The notes under the pieces were generated by a model that saw nothing but the letters and a program-made list of their open reading frames with translations, made no database searches and had not been told where the DNA came from. From Begonia masoniana (taxonomy: Eukaryota; Streptophyta; Magnoliopsida; Cucurbitales; Begoniaceae): a DNA stretch of 64,000 nucleotides. The first letter of the stretch is position 1, and every line of letters starts with the position of its first letter. The stretch covers positions 14,229,143 to 14,293,142 of the forward strand of contig CM039502.1 in assembly GCA_022432975.1 (NCBI GenBank), in the 5' to 3' direction. The translations under genes were made by a program, and so were the position numbers. Shown in pieces: positions 10,676 through 21,582 of the stretch.

Positions 10676-12701
10676 TTAGTTAATAATTAGAGATAAAGAT
10701 GTAAAACAACTAAATATATGAATGTTCGAACCTTCTTCTGTAGTTGTCATGGTACTATCTTCTGAATCTTCATCAATAATTTGAGGAATTTTAAAAGGGT
10801 TGAATGTTTTTAACCAACTTTGAGAGCATATAAGGGCTTCAACACTTTGAGGAGATAAAGAACTGCGAAAGGCATCAAGAACTCGACCACCACAACTAAA
10901 AGCAGATTCAGAAGCTACTGTAGAAATTGGAATTACCAATATATCTTTTGCAATTTGACTCAAAATTGGATATTTAACGGAGTTCCTCTTCCACCAAAAC
11001 AATAAGTCAGAATTGTCTACAACATTCTCCAATTTTTCAGATAAATATTGTTCAATCTCTGACATATTAGTTTCGTCGTTGCTCTCAAAAGAATTTCCAG
11101 ACCCATAAAACATCGAGTACACTACACTTGAACGAATTGGCACCGAACAACTCGTTGACTTTGGAGACTTTCGTCGAATATTGCTACTACTTGGAGTCTG
11201 ATCTTCATTGATATCACCTTTATACTCAACGTACAATGTTTCAATTACATCTTCTACATGCTTTAAATATCGTGCCGCTCCTTCACTGTCAAATAAAATG
11301 GTTAAACAATGTCGTAAAAATCTAGTTTTGTGGCTTGGATCAAGAACAGCAGCAACATATATAAGCATGTTTATTTTATCAAAAGAACCCCAATATTTGT
11401 CAAACTTTTTTTGCATCTCAAATGCCATTCTTCTTAGAGTCATGTTATCGCCATTAGCATGTGTCTGAATAGCAATCTTCAAATTACACACTTCACCTAT
11501 GTATATATTTGCAGTAATATGCAGAGACGCAGAAACATGAATTGTCATAGAGTGAAATGTCTCTAAAAATTTCATGTATTCACGAATGCATGACCAATCT
11601 TCAGTTGTGGGTGAACCTTCTCCTCCCATTTCATGCAAAAAGAACTATCATTCTCTGTTAATTTTTCGAAAGCTTTCTCATACTTCTCAGCACTTGTCAA
11701 CATCAAATAAGTGGAGTTCCAACGTGTAGGAACGTCAAGCGACAAATTACTTTTGCAAGTAATTTTAACCGCATCAACACAAGCTTTGAAATGTTGCAAT
11801 CTTCCCGGAGAAGACCTTACATACTTGACAACTTTGCGTACCCTCGATATGGACTCGTCATGTTCTTTCAAACCATCTGAAACAATCAAATTTAAAACAT
11901 GTGCAAAACACCTCACGTGCATATGATCACCATTTAAAATTAACCCCTTCCAATTTCGAACCGTCTTCGTTAGATGAGAAATAGCAACGTCGTTGGAAGA
12001 CGAATTGTCAACAGTTACAGTTGTAACTTTTCAATCTCCCAATCAAGTAGACATTTTTCAACTGACTTACCAATAGATTCACCTTTGTGGTTCGGAATTA
12101 AACAAAAGTTCAATATCTTCTTGTGCACAATCCAATTTTCATCAATATAATGACATGTTAGTACCATGTAATTCAAATTCTGAATTGATGTCCATGTGTC
12201 GGTGGTCAAACATACCCTTTGTGATGTTGAACAAAAATAGTTCTTCAACTTCGTTTTTTCTTGCAGAAAAATCTTTCGAATATCTCGTGCAACCGTTCTT
12301 CTAGATGGCATAATAAATTTAGAATTCAAACACAAACAAAAAGTTCTAAAACCAATTCCTTCAACCACTTTCACTGGTAGTTCATCTAATATAATCATCT
12401 TTGCGAGCATTTCTTTCGCAACCATTACTGTAAATATGGGTACATCATCAGAAATCTTGCTCGCAGGAGGTTTAAATGTCAAAGTTGATTGCTTAGTGTC
12501 TAAATTTTGTGGACACATTTTGCATACTTTAATATGCTTTAGAAAACTAGAAGTCCCATATTTTGTCGGATGCGCAGCGTAGAGTTGTCCACAATAATTA
12601 CACTTTGCTGAATCAGTATTTGGTACTCGTTTGTAGTGAATCCAAACATTAGACTTAATTCTTTTCGATTGAGCATGCGAATTTTCACCAACACTATCCA
12701 T
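10676..12701 (-). pseudogene. hAT transposase, two frameshifts
   Basis: The transposase would bind the subterminal motifs and excise and insert the element in the nucleus. From the ATG at 12701 there is a BED-type zinc finger (about residues 16-65; CNYC then H-x3-C). The RNase H-like core follows with catalytic Asp in LTTDTWTS (12198-12200) and a second Asp in TVDNSSSND (about 12010). The C-terminal hAT dimerisation region near 10.84-10.97 kb carries the catalytic Glu in ASESAFS. The frame breaks near 12031 and near 11630, each explained by one base. All catalytic residues survive. About 670 residues is normal for the family. Frameshift decay or sequence error could explain the breaks. Confidence 0.85.
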
Positions 12702-13840
12702 CCTACCATACTGCAACAACATATTTTCAGCAATCATCATTTTAGCAATCAACGTTACAATCCATTCAATAATCAACATTACAATCTAACATTCCAATGT
12801 AATATATGAAACTAAATTTATCAACATACACACAACATATTTTCAGCAATCATCATTCATCATTCAGCAATCAATGTTACAATCCATTAAATAATCAACA
12901 TTACAATCTAACATTCCAATGTAATATATGTCATATGAAGCTAAATTTATCAACAATCAACATACACACTATTGACTACACTACACGGTAAATTCAAATT
13001 GTAGCAATTAGCAAAAGCAAAATTTAGAAGGATAGAGGGCATCGGCGGTAGAAATTCATACCTTCGGGCTTCAACAAGTGATCTCTGTTCTCTTCACTCG
13101 TCAGTATCCACTGTCCAATGCCGAAATAAAATACCTATCGCAGAAAAAGAACAAGATATATCAAATTAAAATACAGCAAAGGTGATACAAAACTCAAAAA
13201 AGAAAACTCGAGACTCTAAGGACAGAGAGCTGAAAAGTGAAAACTCGAGACTCTGAACTGAAGTCTGAACTTCAGAGTCTGAAATCTGAATAGAGATTCG
13301 AGAGAGAGAGACAGGACTCAGGAGGCGGCAAGGGCTGAAGACTTACCGAGACCGAGAGCAGAGTCACCACTCCAAGTCTCCAACTCCGATTTTAGGGCTC
13401 AGAACTTGAAGTAGAGAGTCTCTACTAGAGACTGGAGAGAGACGGGAGTCAGCCGTTGGGAACTTCAGACTTCAAAGTCAGAAGGATGAAGTTCGCAGCT
13501 TCGAGCCTCACGGGAGTCGGAGTCGTCAATCGCCAATCGCCAGTCGCTCGGGAGTCGGGAAGAAAATTTGATGATTTGAACTTCTAATTTCTATTTCTAA
13601 AGCCAACAGGGAAGGCCGAAGGGGATATTTAGTCGGGTGTCGGGAGTCCCACGGTTCCCGGTTCCCAGATCAACAGAACCGGGACCGTGGACCGCGGTTC
13701 CGGTTCCATAGATCGGGGAATCGGGAACCGGTCCCATAAGCCAGAAACCGCCCACAGAACCGGACCGAACCGCCGGTCCAGTCCGGTCCCCCGGTTCCGG
13801 TCCGGTTCTGCCCATCCCTAACCACGACTGCGCACACACA

Positions 13841-15519
13841 CATCACAAAGCTCACCACCTCCGCACAACCGTCCCACAACCCTCACAAAGCTCACCACCT
13901 CCGCACAACCGTCCCACAACCCTCACAAAGCTCACCACCTCCGCACAACCGTCCCACAACCCTCACAAAGCTCACCACCTCCGCACAACCGTCCCACAAC
14001 CCTCACAAAGCTCACCACCTCCGCACAACCGTCCCACAACCCTCACAAAGCTCACCACCTCCGCACAACCGTCCCACAACCCTCACAAAGCTCACCACCT
14101 CCGCACAACCGTCCCACAACCCTCACAAAGCTCACCACCTCCGCACAACCGTCCCACAACCCTCACAAAGCTCACCACCTCCGCACAACCGTCCCACAAC
14201 CCTCACAAAGCTCACCACCTCCGCACAACCGTCCCACAACCCTCACAAGGCTCACTGCTTACATACGATCGTCCCACAACCCTCACAAAGCTCACCACCT
14301 CCGCACAACCGTCCCACAACCCTCACAAAGCTCACCACCTCCGCACAACCGTCCCACAACCCTCACAAAGCTCACCACCTCCGCACAACCGTCCCACAAC
14401 CCTCACAAAGCTCACCACCTCCGCACAACCGTCCCACAACCCTCACAAAGCTCACCACCTCCGCACAACCGTCCCACAACCCTCACAAAGCTCACCACCT
14501 CCGCACAACCGTCCCACAACCCTCACAAAGCTCACCACCTCCGCACAACCGTCCCACAACCCTCACAAAGCTCACCACCTCCGCACAACCGTCCCACAAC
14601 CCTCACAAAGCTCACCACCTCCGCACAACCGTCCCACAACCCTCACAAAGCTCACCACCTCCGCACAACCGTCCCACAACCCTCACAAAGCTCACCACCT
14701 CCGCACAACCGTCCCACAACCCTCACAAAGCTCACCACCTCCGCACAACCGTCCCACAACCCTCACAAAGCTCACCACCTCCGCACAACCGTCCCACAAC
14801 CCTCACAAAGCTCACCACCTCCGCACAACCGTCCCACAACCCTCACAAAGCTCACCACCTCCGCACAACCGTCCCACAACCCTCACAAAGCTCACCACCT
14901 CCGCACAACCGTCCCACAACCCTCACAAAGCTCACCACCTCCGCACAACCGTCCCACAACCCTCACAAAGCTCACCACCTCCGCACAACCGTCCCACAAC
15001 CCTCACAAAGCTCACCACCTCCGCACAACCGTCCCACAACCCTCACAAAGCTCACCACCTCCGCACAACCGTCCCACAACCCTCACAAAGCTCACCACCT
15101 CCGCACAACCGTCCCACAACCCTCACAAAGCTCACCACCTCCGCACAACCGTCCCACAACCCTCACAAAGCTCACCACCTCCGCACAACCGTCCCACAAC
15201 CCTCACAAAGCTCACCACCTCCGCACAACCGTCCCACAACCCTCACAAAGCTCACCACCTCCGCACAACCGTCCCACAACCCTCACAAAGCTCACCACCT
15301 CCGCACAACCGTCCCACAACCCTCACAAAGCTCACCACCTCCGCACAACCGTCCCACAACCTTCACAAGGCTCACTACCTACGTACAACTATCCCACAAC
15401 CCTCACAAGGCTTACCACATACGCACGACAGTCCCACAACCCTCACAAGGCTCACTGCTTACATACGATCGTCCCACAACCCTCACAAAGCTCACCACCT
15501 ACGCCAACCGTCCCACATC
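13841..15519. repeat. 40-bp satellite array, about 42 units
   Basis: The unit is CCTCACAAAGCTCACCACCT followed by CCGCACAACCGTCCCACAAC, very C-rich and G-poor on the plus strand. Most units from 13881 to 15360 are identical. One variant unit (14241-14280) sits inside the homogeneous block and is the same as the variant at 15441-15480 near the right edge. The last four units are divergent. The array lies inside the solo LTR and is absent from the homologous LTR at 38617-41005. Confidence 0.95.
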
Positions 15520-16547
15520 CTGCGCAGAACTCACATCATACCACTGACGATGACTGCACGTACACATCACATACAAACTACTCATGACCTACAGAACATG
15601 CCCAACTAACGACAACTTCTCATCCACATCACATACCGACTACTCACGACATACACACGGCTCACAACATGCAAACAACTGTGATGTAGGCCCTTCTAGG
15701 CGACTCTCAAACATTCTAAACCACACTACTACTTACCTGGCATCCTAGCTCGCTGAAGATGCTCGGTTCCTTGTCCACCTACGGCTCGACCTACGATAAA
15801 TATTCAAACTTCATTAAAATCAAGCTTACATTCACCAATTTACTCTCAAACTACTATTTCTAGCCTAACCCATCTAAAACTTAATTAAACGGGCCACTAA
15901 TTTGGGTTGAGTAAAAACTGACCCGAAACTTCAGACGTGCGTAACTTTTGCGTCGGTTATCGGAATTGAACGATTCCAACGGCCATGTACTCTCCCAACA
16001 ACCTAGTTTAACCTGTTAAAAAGGAAATTCAAAACGAATAGCCGTAGCTAGGTCAAAAATAACAAACTCAAATCTGCCCTAAACTGAAAATTCTCCCCCT
16101 CTCGGTTTTCCATCAATTTTCATCCAATTGCTCACCAATCAACCAACCTCATACCTAATTAGAATAATCTAACAAAACCCTAAGGCTTTACACAGGAAAA
16201 ACTGAAGAACACATATTGGGAGTTCTCTGTTTTTTGCTCAAATTGAGCTCCTCACAGCTCAGCGTTCATTGCTGGTCCAAGGGTCGGCAAACCCATGCCG
16301 AGAACTCCCAAAATTGACCGGCGATCGGAGCTCAAACCAGCTCGTCACCCTCGGCCACGGACAGAACCAAAAACAGGGCAAATAGAGGACTTACCGTTCG
16401 GTCCTGTGCGCGAAGACGGGTAGAAATAGCAGCCCTAGAATTGCCGACGTCGTCTGGCCGGAGAACGTCAGAAAAACGCAGTGAAGAGACCGCCGCTTGC
16501 CGCTTGCCACTCGCGGCTCCCTCCCTTGTTCGGGTCTTCGACACTCG
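15520..16547 (-). mobile_element. Family D LTR, distal part
   Basis: Non-coding LTR sequence right of the satellite. It matches 39890-40690 in the related element, including the GATGTAGGCCC block at 15682 and the GGCCACTAATTTGGGTT block at 15891. I see nothing else in it. Confidence 0.7.
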
Positions 16548-16582
16548 AACGACAGAATGGCTTTTGAAGCCATTCTGTCGTT
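16548..16582. repeat. LTR hairpin, copy 2
   Basis: Same 16-bp stem and TTG loop as at 53-87. It lies about 270 bp before the LTR end and is followed by poly(A). Confidence 0.8.
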
Positions 16583-16849
16583 TAAAAAAAAACAACTAAT
16601 ATTAATAAAAAAAACTATTTCTTATTAAAATATAAATAAAATAGTATTCACCGTTTTGCCCTCCCGTACTTTTGGCCTCTTCAAAACCTCGTTAAATTTT
16701 ATCTTCAAATTATAAATTTTTCATAAATTGACCCTCACCCCATATACAGCTTAAGTTCTCCAATTAGAATATCCGAACACAAATTAATTAACCGATTAGT
16801 TCAACCAATTTATTAACTTAAATCGCTAAAAATTTTACGAGGTATTACA

Positions 16850-17347
16850 AAAAGGAACATCGACTGCTGTCAAAGCAGATTTGAATGTCATCCGCCAGAT
16901 ATATCAACCGAACAAAGCAAAGTCGACTGATGGTAGATCCAATTGAATATCGACCGATACACTAAAGCAGAAGTCGTTTGTGGGAATTATGTCGACTAGT
17001 TTCTGAAGTCTACCGAAATCAATGACGACCGAAATCAAGTCGACCAGTTTCTGAAGTCTACCGAAATCAATGACGACCAAAATCAAGTCGACCAGATTCT
17101 AAAGTCTACCGAAATCAATGACGACCAAAACCAAGTCTACCGAAATCAACGTCGACCGAAAGTCCAATATAAGAATGCTCTGCAAGATCAAAGTCTACCG
17201 AACAAAATTTTCGTCCACTAAGATAACATCATCTGAATCATGAAGTCTTCTTCCGAAAGTAATATAGACCGCAGACCACAACGGCTAGTTTTCTACGTAC
17301 GGATTATTCAACAATCATATTTTTGGTATGGAAACAAGGAGTCGTCC
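16850..17347 (+). mobile_element. Copia 5' LTR, second piece
   Basis: This is continuous with 8777 across the family D insertion and homologous to 36183-36609. Three 48-bp tandem units lie at 16991-17134, and three more diverged ones at 36326-36465 in the 3' LTR. It ends with CGTCC (17343-17347), the target duplicated when the next element inserted; the second copy is at 20975-20979. Confidence 0.88.
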
Positions 17348-19260
17348 TGTAACGACCCCAAAATTTAATTTTTCCTAATTTGAAACCCTAAAATTTTTCC
17401 CAAATCGATTTGTAAATTAGGTTAAATTGGATCGTTATAAAACCATAATTTTCTTAATTCAAAATTATTGAAAATAGCAAAAATCATTTATTAAGCGGAA
17501 ACTTTAAATTACTATCAATAAATGTTTAGAAAATTAAATACTAAACAAAACATTAAATAAAATCTCATTCATAAATTTAAAATAACATCTTTACTAAAAA
17601 TCCAACAGTTAATGAAATAAATTATCCAAATAGAAAATTTAAAATTCAATGCAACTAAATATAAAATATTATTTTAAAACGATATAAAATTATGACTTTA
17701 AATTTTTATTCAGAACCAACGAGAACATCCTCCTCTGTATGCTCTCCCGCCTCTGGCAAATTCTCGATCAGCGTCATTTCTTCCTCAGATAAAAATTCAC
17801 CTACATCACAAAACTAATGCGTGAGAAAACTCAGTAAGTAAAAACACGTGCATGTGACTTTAATTGCATACATTACCCAATTCCATGCTTTAAAAGTTAC
17901 ATACCGGATGGAACTCATTTTTCGATCCTTACCATGCGTTCAGGCTTTCAGAAAGCGGTTTCTTACCCTCATAAAGTTTCATCAACTATCTCAATAACCA
18001 TGCGTTCAGGCTCTCATTAGCCATCTCATGCGTTCCGCCAATTCCATTCGTTTCCATGCATTTCATACACATGCATAATGACCTATCATTTTTATCTTTC
18101 TACATTCCTATGTTAATGCTTATACATGCGTGTCCAAATAATAATATAATTAACAAAACAAAATAAAGTGCTTTAAAGAAAATAATTTAATATATGTTTT
18201 GTGATGTAGGGCCTACGGCCAAAACATTTAAAACCTAGTGTTTTACTTACCTGGATTTCGAGAGAGATAGGGAATAGGGTTTTAGGTATCTTTCTCCAAG
18301 TGATGGATTAATCTTCCCTACCTAAAAATTGGGGACATTTAAATTTCTTATTTTTCTCAAAAATAATCGTTGAAATTAATAAGGGTAAAATTTTCCTTAC
18401 CAATGACGTCAAATCGTTGAATTTTCGGATCGGTTGAGCGTCTTTTAATTATCCCAAAAATTTAGGTTTGGGTCGGTTTGGGTCAATCGGCCGGTTTGGG
18501 TAGTCAGAACCGATTTGGCTTACTGGACCGGTTCAACTTAAAATAAGTTGGGTGGTCTGGTTCGGTTCAGAATAAAAAAAATTCTGAACCAAACACCTTC
18601 TTCCTCCTTCGCCTTCTATTCTGTCGAGAGAGAGTGAGTGAGTGTGAGTGACAGAGAGCGAGCGATCGCGAAATAGAGAGAGCGAGTGGGTGAGAGAGAC
18701 AAAACGAGAGAGAGGACCTTACACGAAGGATGGTTCGGTCAGAGGAAAGTCTCTGATGACACGAGAACGGTTTCGGCCGAGAGAGGGAACTCGTCGATGG
18801 GGGGTTGCTCGGAGTTGCAGCTGCGATTCAGTCTCCTCAGAAACGTTCACCGGAGTCTGCCAGCCCGCGGTGGTCGGAGGTCGCGGCGTTTTTAGCGAGG
18901 TAAGGTTTTTCTCCGGTTGTTCTCTGATTTACAAAATGCAGAGGATTGGGGTGCGATTTTTTTTTCTTCATCACCGAGTTGACTTAAATTGTAGGGAAGA
19001 ATTCCAATTATTTCCTTAGAGCAGTGGTCTGAATCTGATCACCTAATTTGATCAGATTCGCAGACGAGTTTTAGGAAAGATTTCTCCTTGTAATAATTTC
19101 TTTATTTTAGTAGAATATTGACTTAGGATTATGGTTGAATTGAGTAACGATTTTGTGATGAAATTGGGAATTTCTTATTGAATGAAATCTAGGGTTTCCT
19201 TAAATTAGATTAGGAAAATAATTGATCCTTTAATTTGGGATAAATTTTTGGTATGTTACA
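17348..19260 (-). mobile_element. Gypsy C LTR (copy 2)
   Basis: The LTR starts TGTAACGACCCC, ends ...GGTATGTTACA and is 1.9 kb. A minus-strand polypurine tract (plus-strand CTACCCTCCTT) follows at 19264, so this is the 3' LTR of a minus-strand element. The left flank CGTCC recurs at 20975. Short purine-rich open frames at 18650-19020 are not credible genes. Confidence 0.88.
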
Positions 19261-19304
19261 ATCTACCCTCCTTAAAAGAAATTTCGTCCTCGAAATTTAA
19301 AGAA

Positions 19305-20073
19305 TTACCTGAAAAGCTCTGGATATAATCTTCTCATTTCTTCTTCCTTTTCCCAGGTTGCTTCCTCAACATTTCGATTCTTCCATAGAACTCTTACAAG
19401 TGAGATCTTCTTATTTCGTAGTTCTCTTTCTTCTGATTCCAGAATTTGAATCGGTCTCTCTTCGTAAGATAGATTAGGATTGAGCACAATTTCTTCGGAA
19501 CTCATTGGAAAAATATGTGAGGGATCTGGAACGCATTTCTTCAGCATCGAGACATGAAACACGTTGTGAACCTGCTTGAGTGACTCTGGTAGATTCAGCT
19601 CATAAGCAACTTCTCCGATTCTTGCTGAGATTGTAAATGGGCCAATGTATCTTGGGCTTAATTTGCCTTTCTTTCCAAACCGCATCACACCTCTCATTGG
19701 AGAAACTTTCAAAAATACTTTATCACCTTTAGCAAATTCTAATTTTCTCCTTCTTCGATCTGCGTAGCTTTTCTATCTACTTTGGGCTGCAAGAATCCTC
19801 TTTCTAATTAAAGTAACAATCTCGGCAGTTTGTCTCAAAATATCAGGTCCCACAAGAATGCCTTCACCAACCTCATCCCAATGTACTAGGGATCTACACT
19901 TTCTTCCATAAAGTGCTTCATAAGGGCCCATTCAAATTGAAGCCTGGTAACTATTGTTATAAGAAAATTCTACCAGTGGTAAATTTTTACACCAATTCCC
20001 TTGAAAATCAATAGCACAAGTTCTTAACATGTCCTCCAATGTTTGAATCGTTCTTTCCGACTGCCCATCCGTT
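19305..20073 (-). pseudogene. Gypsy C pol fragment: integrase and C-terminal domain
   Basis: This is one minus-strand frame with two in-frame stops, near 19930 (CGA to TGA type) and near 19775 (CAG to TAG type). It covers the integrase tail from [10 protein letters not shown], the SYNNSYQ and [12 protein letters not shown] blocks, the GPY/F-like KGKLSPRYIGPF, and a chromo-like end VLWKNRNVEEATWEKEEEM. The rest of the element is missing: the frame stops where Cassandra begins at 20074. Both stops fit cytosine deamination. Confidence 0.88.
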
Positions 20074-20323
20074 TGTGATGACCCGACTTGACACGTATGT
20101 GGTGGGACCACCCATACTCCGCGGATCCTCAAAGGCTACGGCCCGGTTGGGGCCGGAGGTGGGTTAAAACTCCGTGGATCCCAGAGGGTTGGGCCGGAGG
20201 GTTCGGTCGTAGAAAGGGGGGTCGTCACAATCCCACATCGCTTGGGGAAGTATGTGGAAATGAAACATATGTAAAGAGACCCTCCCAAGATAGCAAGACC
20301 CGTTTTGGAGCACAATTGACAAC

Positions 20324-20404
20324 GGATCTCATAAGAACTCTGAAGTTAAAAGTGCTTCGGCGAGAGTAGTACCAGGTTAGGTGACCGACTGGAAAGTCCT
20401 CGCC
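20324..20404 (+). other. 5S rRNA-like segment in Cassandra LTR 1
   Basis: Similar to plant 5S rRNA from the GGATCCCAT position onward, with AGTTAAAAGTGCTTCGGCGA and GAGAGTAGTACCAGG matching the internal pol III control region (A box, intermediate element, C box). Several transitions set it apart from LTR 2. It is part of the TRIM, not a free 5S gene. Confidence 0.85.
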
Positions 20405-20809
20405 AAACAAAGTCGTGAGGGGAGGATATTGGGCTGTGGCCTAATCCCCAGAGCGGACAATATCTTGCTGGGAAAAGGGGTCGTTACAAATGGCATCAGA
20501 GCCTGTACCCAACCAGAAATGTGGCCAACGAGGACGTTGGGCCCCCGAGGGGGGGTGATTGTGATGACCCGACTTGACACGTATGTGGTGGGACCACCCA
20601 TGCTCCGCGGATCCTCAGAGGCTACGGCCCGGTTGGGGCCGGAGGTGGGTTAAAACTCCGCGGATCCCAGAGTGTTGGGCCGGAGGGTTCGGTCGTAGAA
20701 AGGGGGGTCGTCACAATCCCACATCGCTTGGGGAAGTATGTAGAAATGAAACATATGTAAAGAGACCCTCCCAAGATAGCAAGACACATTTTGGAGCACA
20801 ATTGACAAC

Positions 20810-20890
20810 GGATCCCATAAGAACTCCGAAGTTAAAAGTGCTTCGGCGAGAGTAGTACCAGGTTGGGTGACCGACTGGGAAGTCCTTGCC
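20810..20890 (+). other. 5S rRNA-like segment in Cassandra LTR 2
   Basis: This copy is closer to consensus 5S than LTR 1 (GGATCCCATAAGAACTCCGA, GGTTGGGTGACCGACTGGGA). The pol III internal promoter boxes look preserved. The differences from LTR 1 are mostly C/T and G/A, so the copy is not new. Confidence 0.85.
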
Positions 20891-20974
20891 AAACAAATTC
20901 GTGAAGGGAGGATATTGGGCTGCATCCCAATCCCCAGAGCAGACAATATCTTGCTGGGAAAAGGGGTCGTTACA

Positions 20975-21513
20975 CGTCCGAATGTAAAGCAGATTACATA
21001 TACCAGTATTAATAGACGATTGAAGCCTGGGAGAAGGACTTTTTGCTAACTTGAACAATCCTCTCTCAACTCTCTCGAGCTTAAGTTTGTAATACTCTTC
21101 GACTCTCTACACCTCTATACATCTAAACTTGAGATTTTTCTTTTTGAGAGAGTGTAGTTTTGTGCTCTATATCTTTTATCATTATAAAACTTGAAGGCAG
21201 TGGATTGATGCCCGTAAAGTTCAATCCAAAGTTGTAAGGCAGTAGATCGACGCCCGTGAAGTTCGATCAAGAAATCTCGTTGAGAAAAAGAAAAAGATCT
21301 TCAAAGGGAAAACCTTGAAGCTTGGATGTAGGGAAGGTTGGCCAAACCACATAAAAATATCGGTGTCAATCTATTTCTCTTACTCTTACTTTTAAGTGCT
21401 TGTTAGTAATTGCACACAAAGAGAAAAGATAAGATAAAACTAATTTGCATTCTTAAAAACTTTTAGGTTAAGAAATTTCTAATTCAACCCCTTTAGACAA
21501 TCACGATCCTACA
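20975..21513 (+). mobile_element. Copia 5' LTR, last piece
   Basis: This resumes with CGTCCGAATG and matches 52735-53272 of the 3' LTR, including GCAGATTACA, the TAATAGACGATTGAAGC block and the end ...GATCCTACA. The R-U5 boundary cannot be set. Confidence 0.88.
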
Positions 21514-21515
21514 GT

Positions 21516-21527
21516 TGGTATCAGAGA
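21516..21527 (+). promoter_or_regulatory. Copia primer binding site
   Basis: TGGTATCAGAGA lies two bases after the LTR end and is complementary to the 3' end of initiator Met-tRNA, the usual primer of plant copia elements. Confidence 0.85.
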
Positions 21528-21582
21528 CTAGGTTGAATATTGTCATATTTGTGAGTTAGAAAAATATTGTGATACATTTACA

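Larger units (their letters stand above)
9768..13820 (-). mobile_element. hAT DNA transposon with 8-bp target duplication
   Basis: The termini are TAGGGGTGGGCA on the left and TGCCCATCCCTA on the right, 12-bp inverted repeats with one mismatch. ACCACGAC flanks both sides (9760-9767, 13821-13828), the 8-bp duplication expected for hAT. Dense ACCGG/CCGGT motifs fill both subterminal regions (9785-9890, 13650-13805) and may bind transposase. The transposase gene is on the minus strand at 10676-12701. Ends and duplication are intact, so the insertion is fairly recent, but the reading frame is broken twice. Confidence 0.93.
8778..16849 (-). mobile_element. Solo gypsy-type LTR, family D, with hAT and satellite inside
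   Basis: It starts TGTAACGCCCC and ends ...GGTATTACA, inside an A-tract of the copia LTR (5 A left, 4 A right). Without the hAT and the 40-bp array it is about 2.3 kb, close to the homologous LTR at 38617-41005. Shared blocks include CACCACGGCGTCCT (8851, 38812), GAAATCTCCAAATAGCAGTA (8985, 38948), the CTCGACCTACGA block near 15785, and the hairpin. No internal domain adjoins it, so it is a solo LTR formed by LTR-LTR recombination. The minus orientation is inferred from 38617-43888. Confidence 0.8.
20074..20974 (+). mobile_element. Cassandra TRIM retrotransposon, complete
   Basis: Two 415-bp LTRs (20074-20488, 20560-20974) enclose only 71 bp. The internal part holds a tRNA-Met-type primer site TGGCATCAGAGCC (20491-20503) and a G-rich polypurine tract just before 20560. 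Both LTRs carry a 5S rRNA-like stretch, the diagnostic feature of Cassandra. There is no coding capacity, so movement depends on another element's enzymes. LTRs start TGTGATGACCC and end GGGGTCGTTACA. The left flank is gypsy C pol. The right flank is CGTCC, the target duplication belonging to gypsy C, not an evident duplication of Cassandra itself. Confidence 0.93.

Noticed and set aside
13841..15519. CRISPR-like array
   Set aside because: Units are contiguous 40-bp repeats with no unique spacers and no cas genes; this is plant satellite DNA.
20088..20855. Open frames of about 93 codons repeated on the plus strand
   Set aside because: They are identical because they lie in the two Cassandra LTRs; Cassandra encodes no protein.
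20324..20890. Free 5S rRNA genes
   Set aside because: Both copies lie inside the 415-bp direct repeats of a Cassandra TRIM and are diverged from 5S rRNA; they are LTR parts.
21514..21530. tRNA gene fragment at the TGGTATCAGAG sites
   Set aside because: These are short primer binding sites next to LTR ends; no cloverleaf surrounds them.
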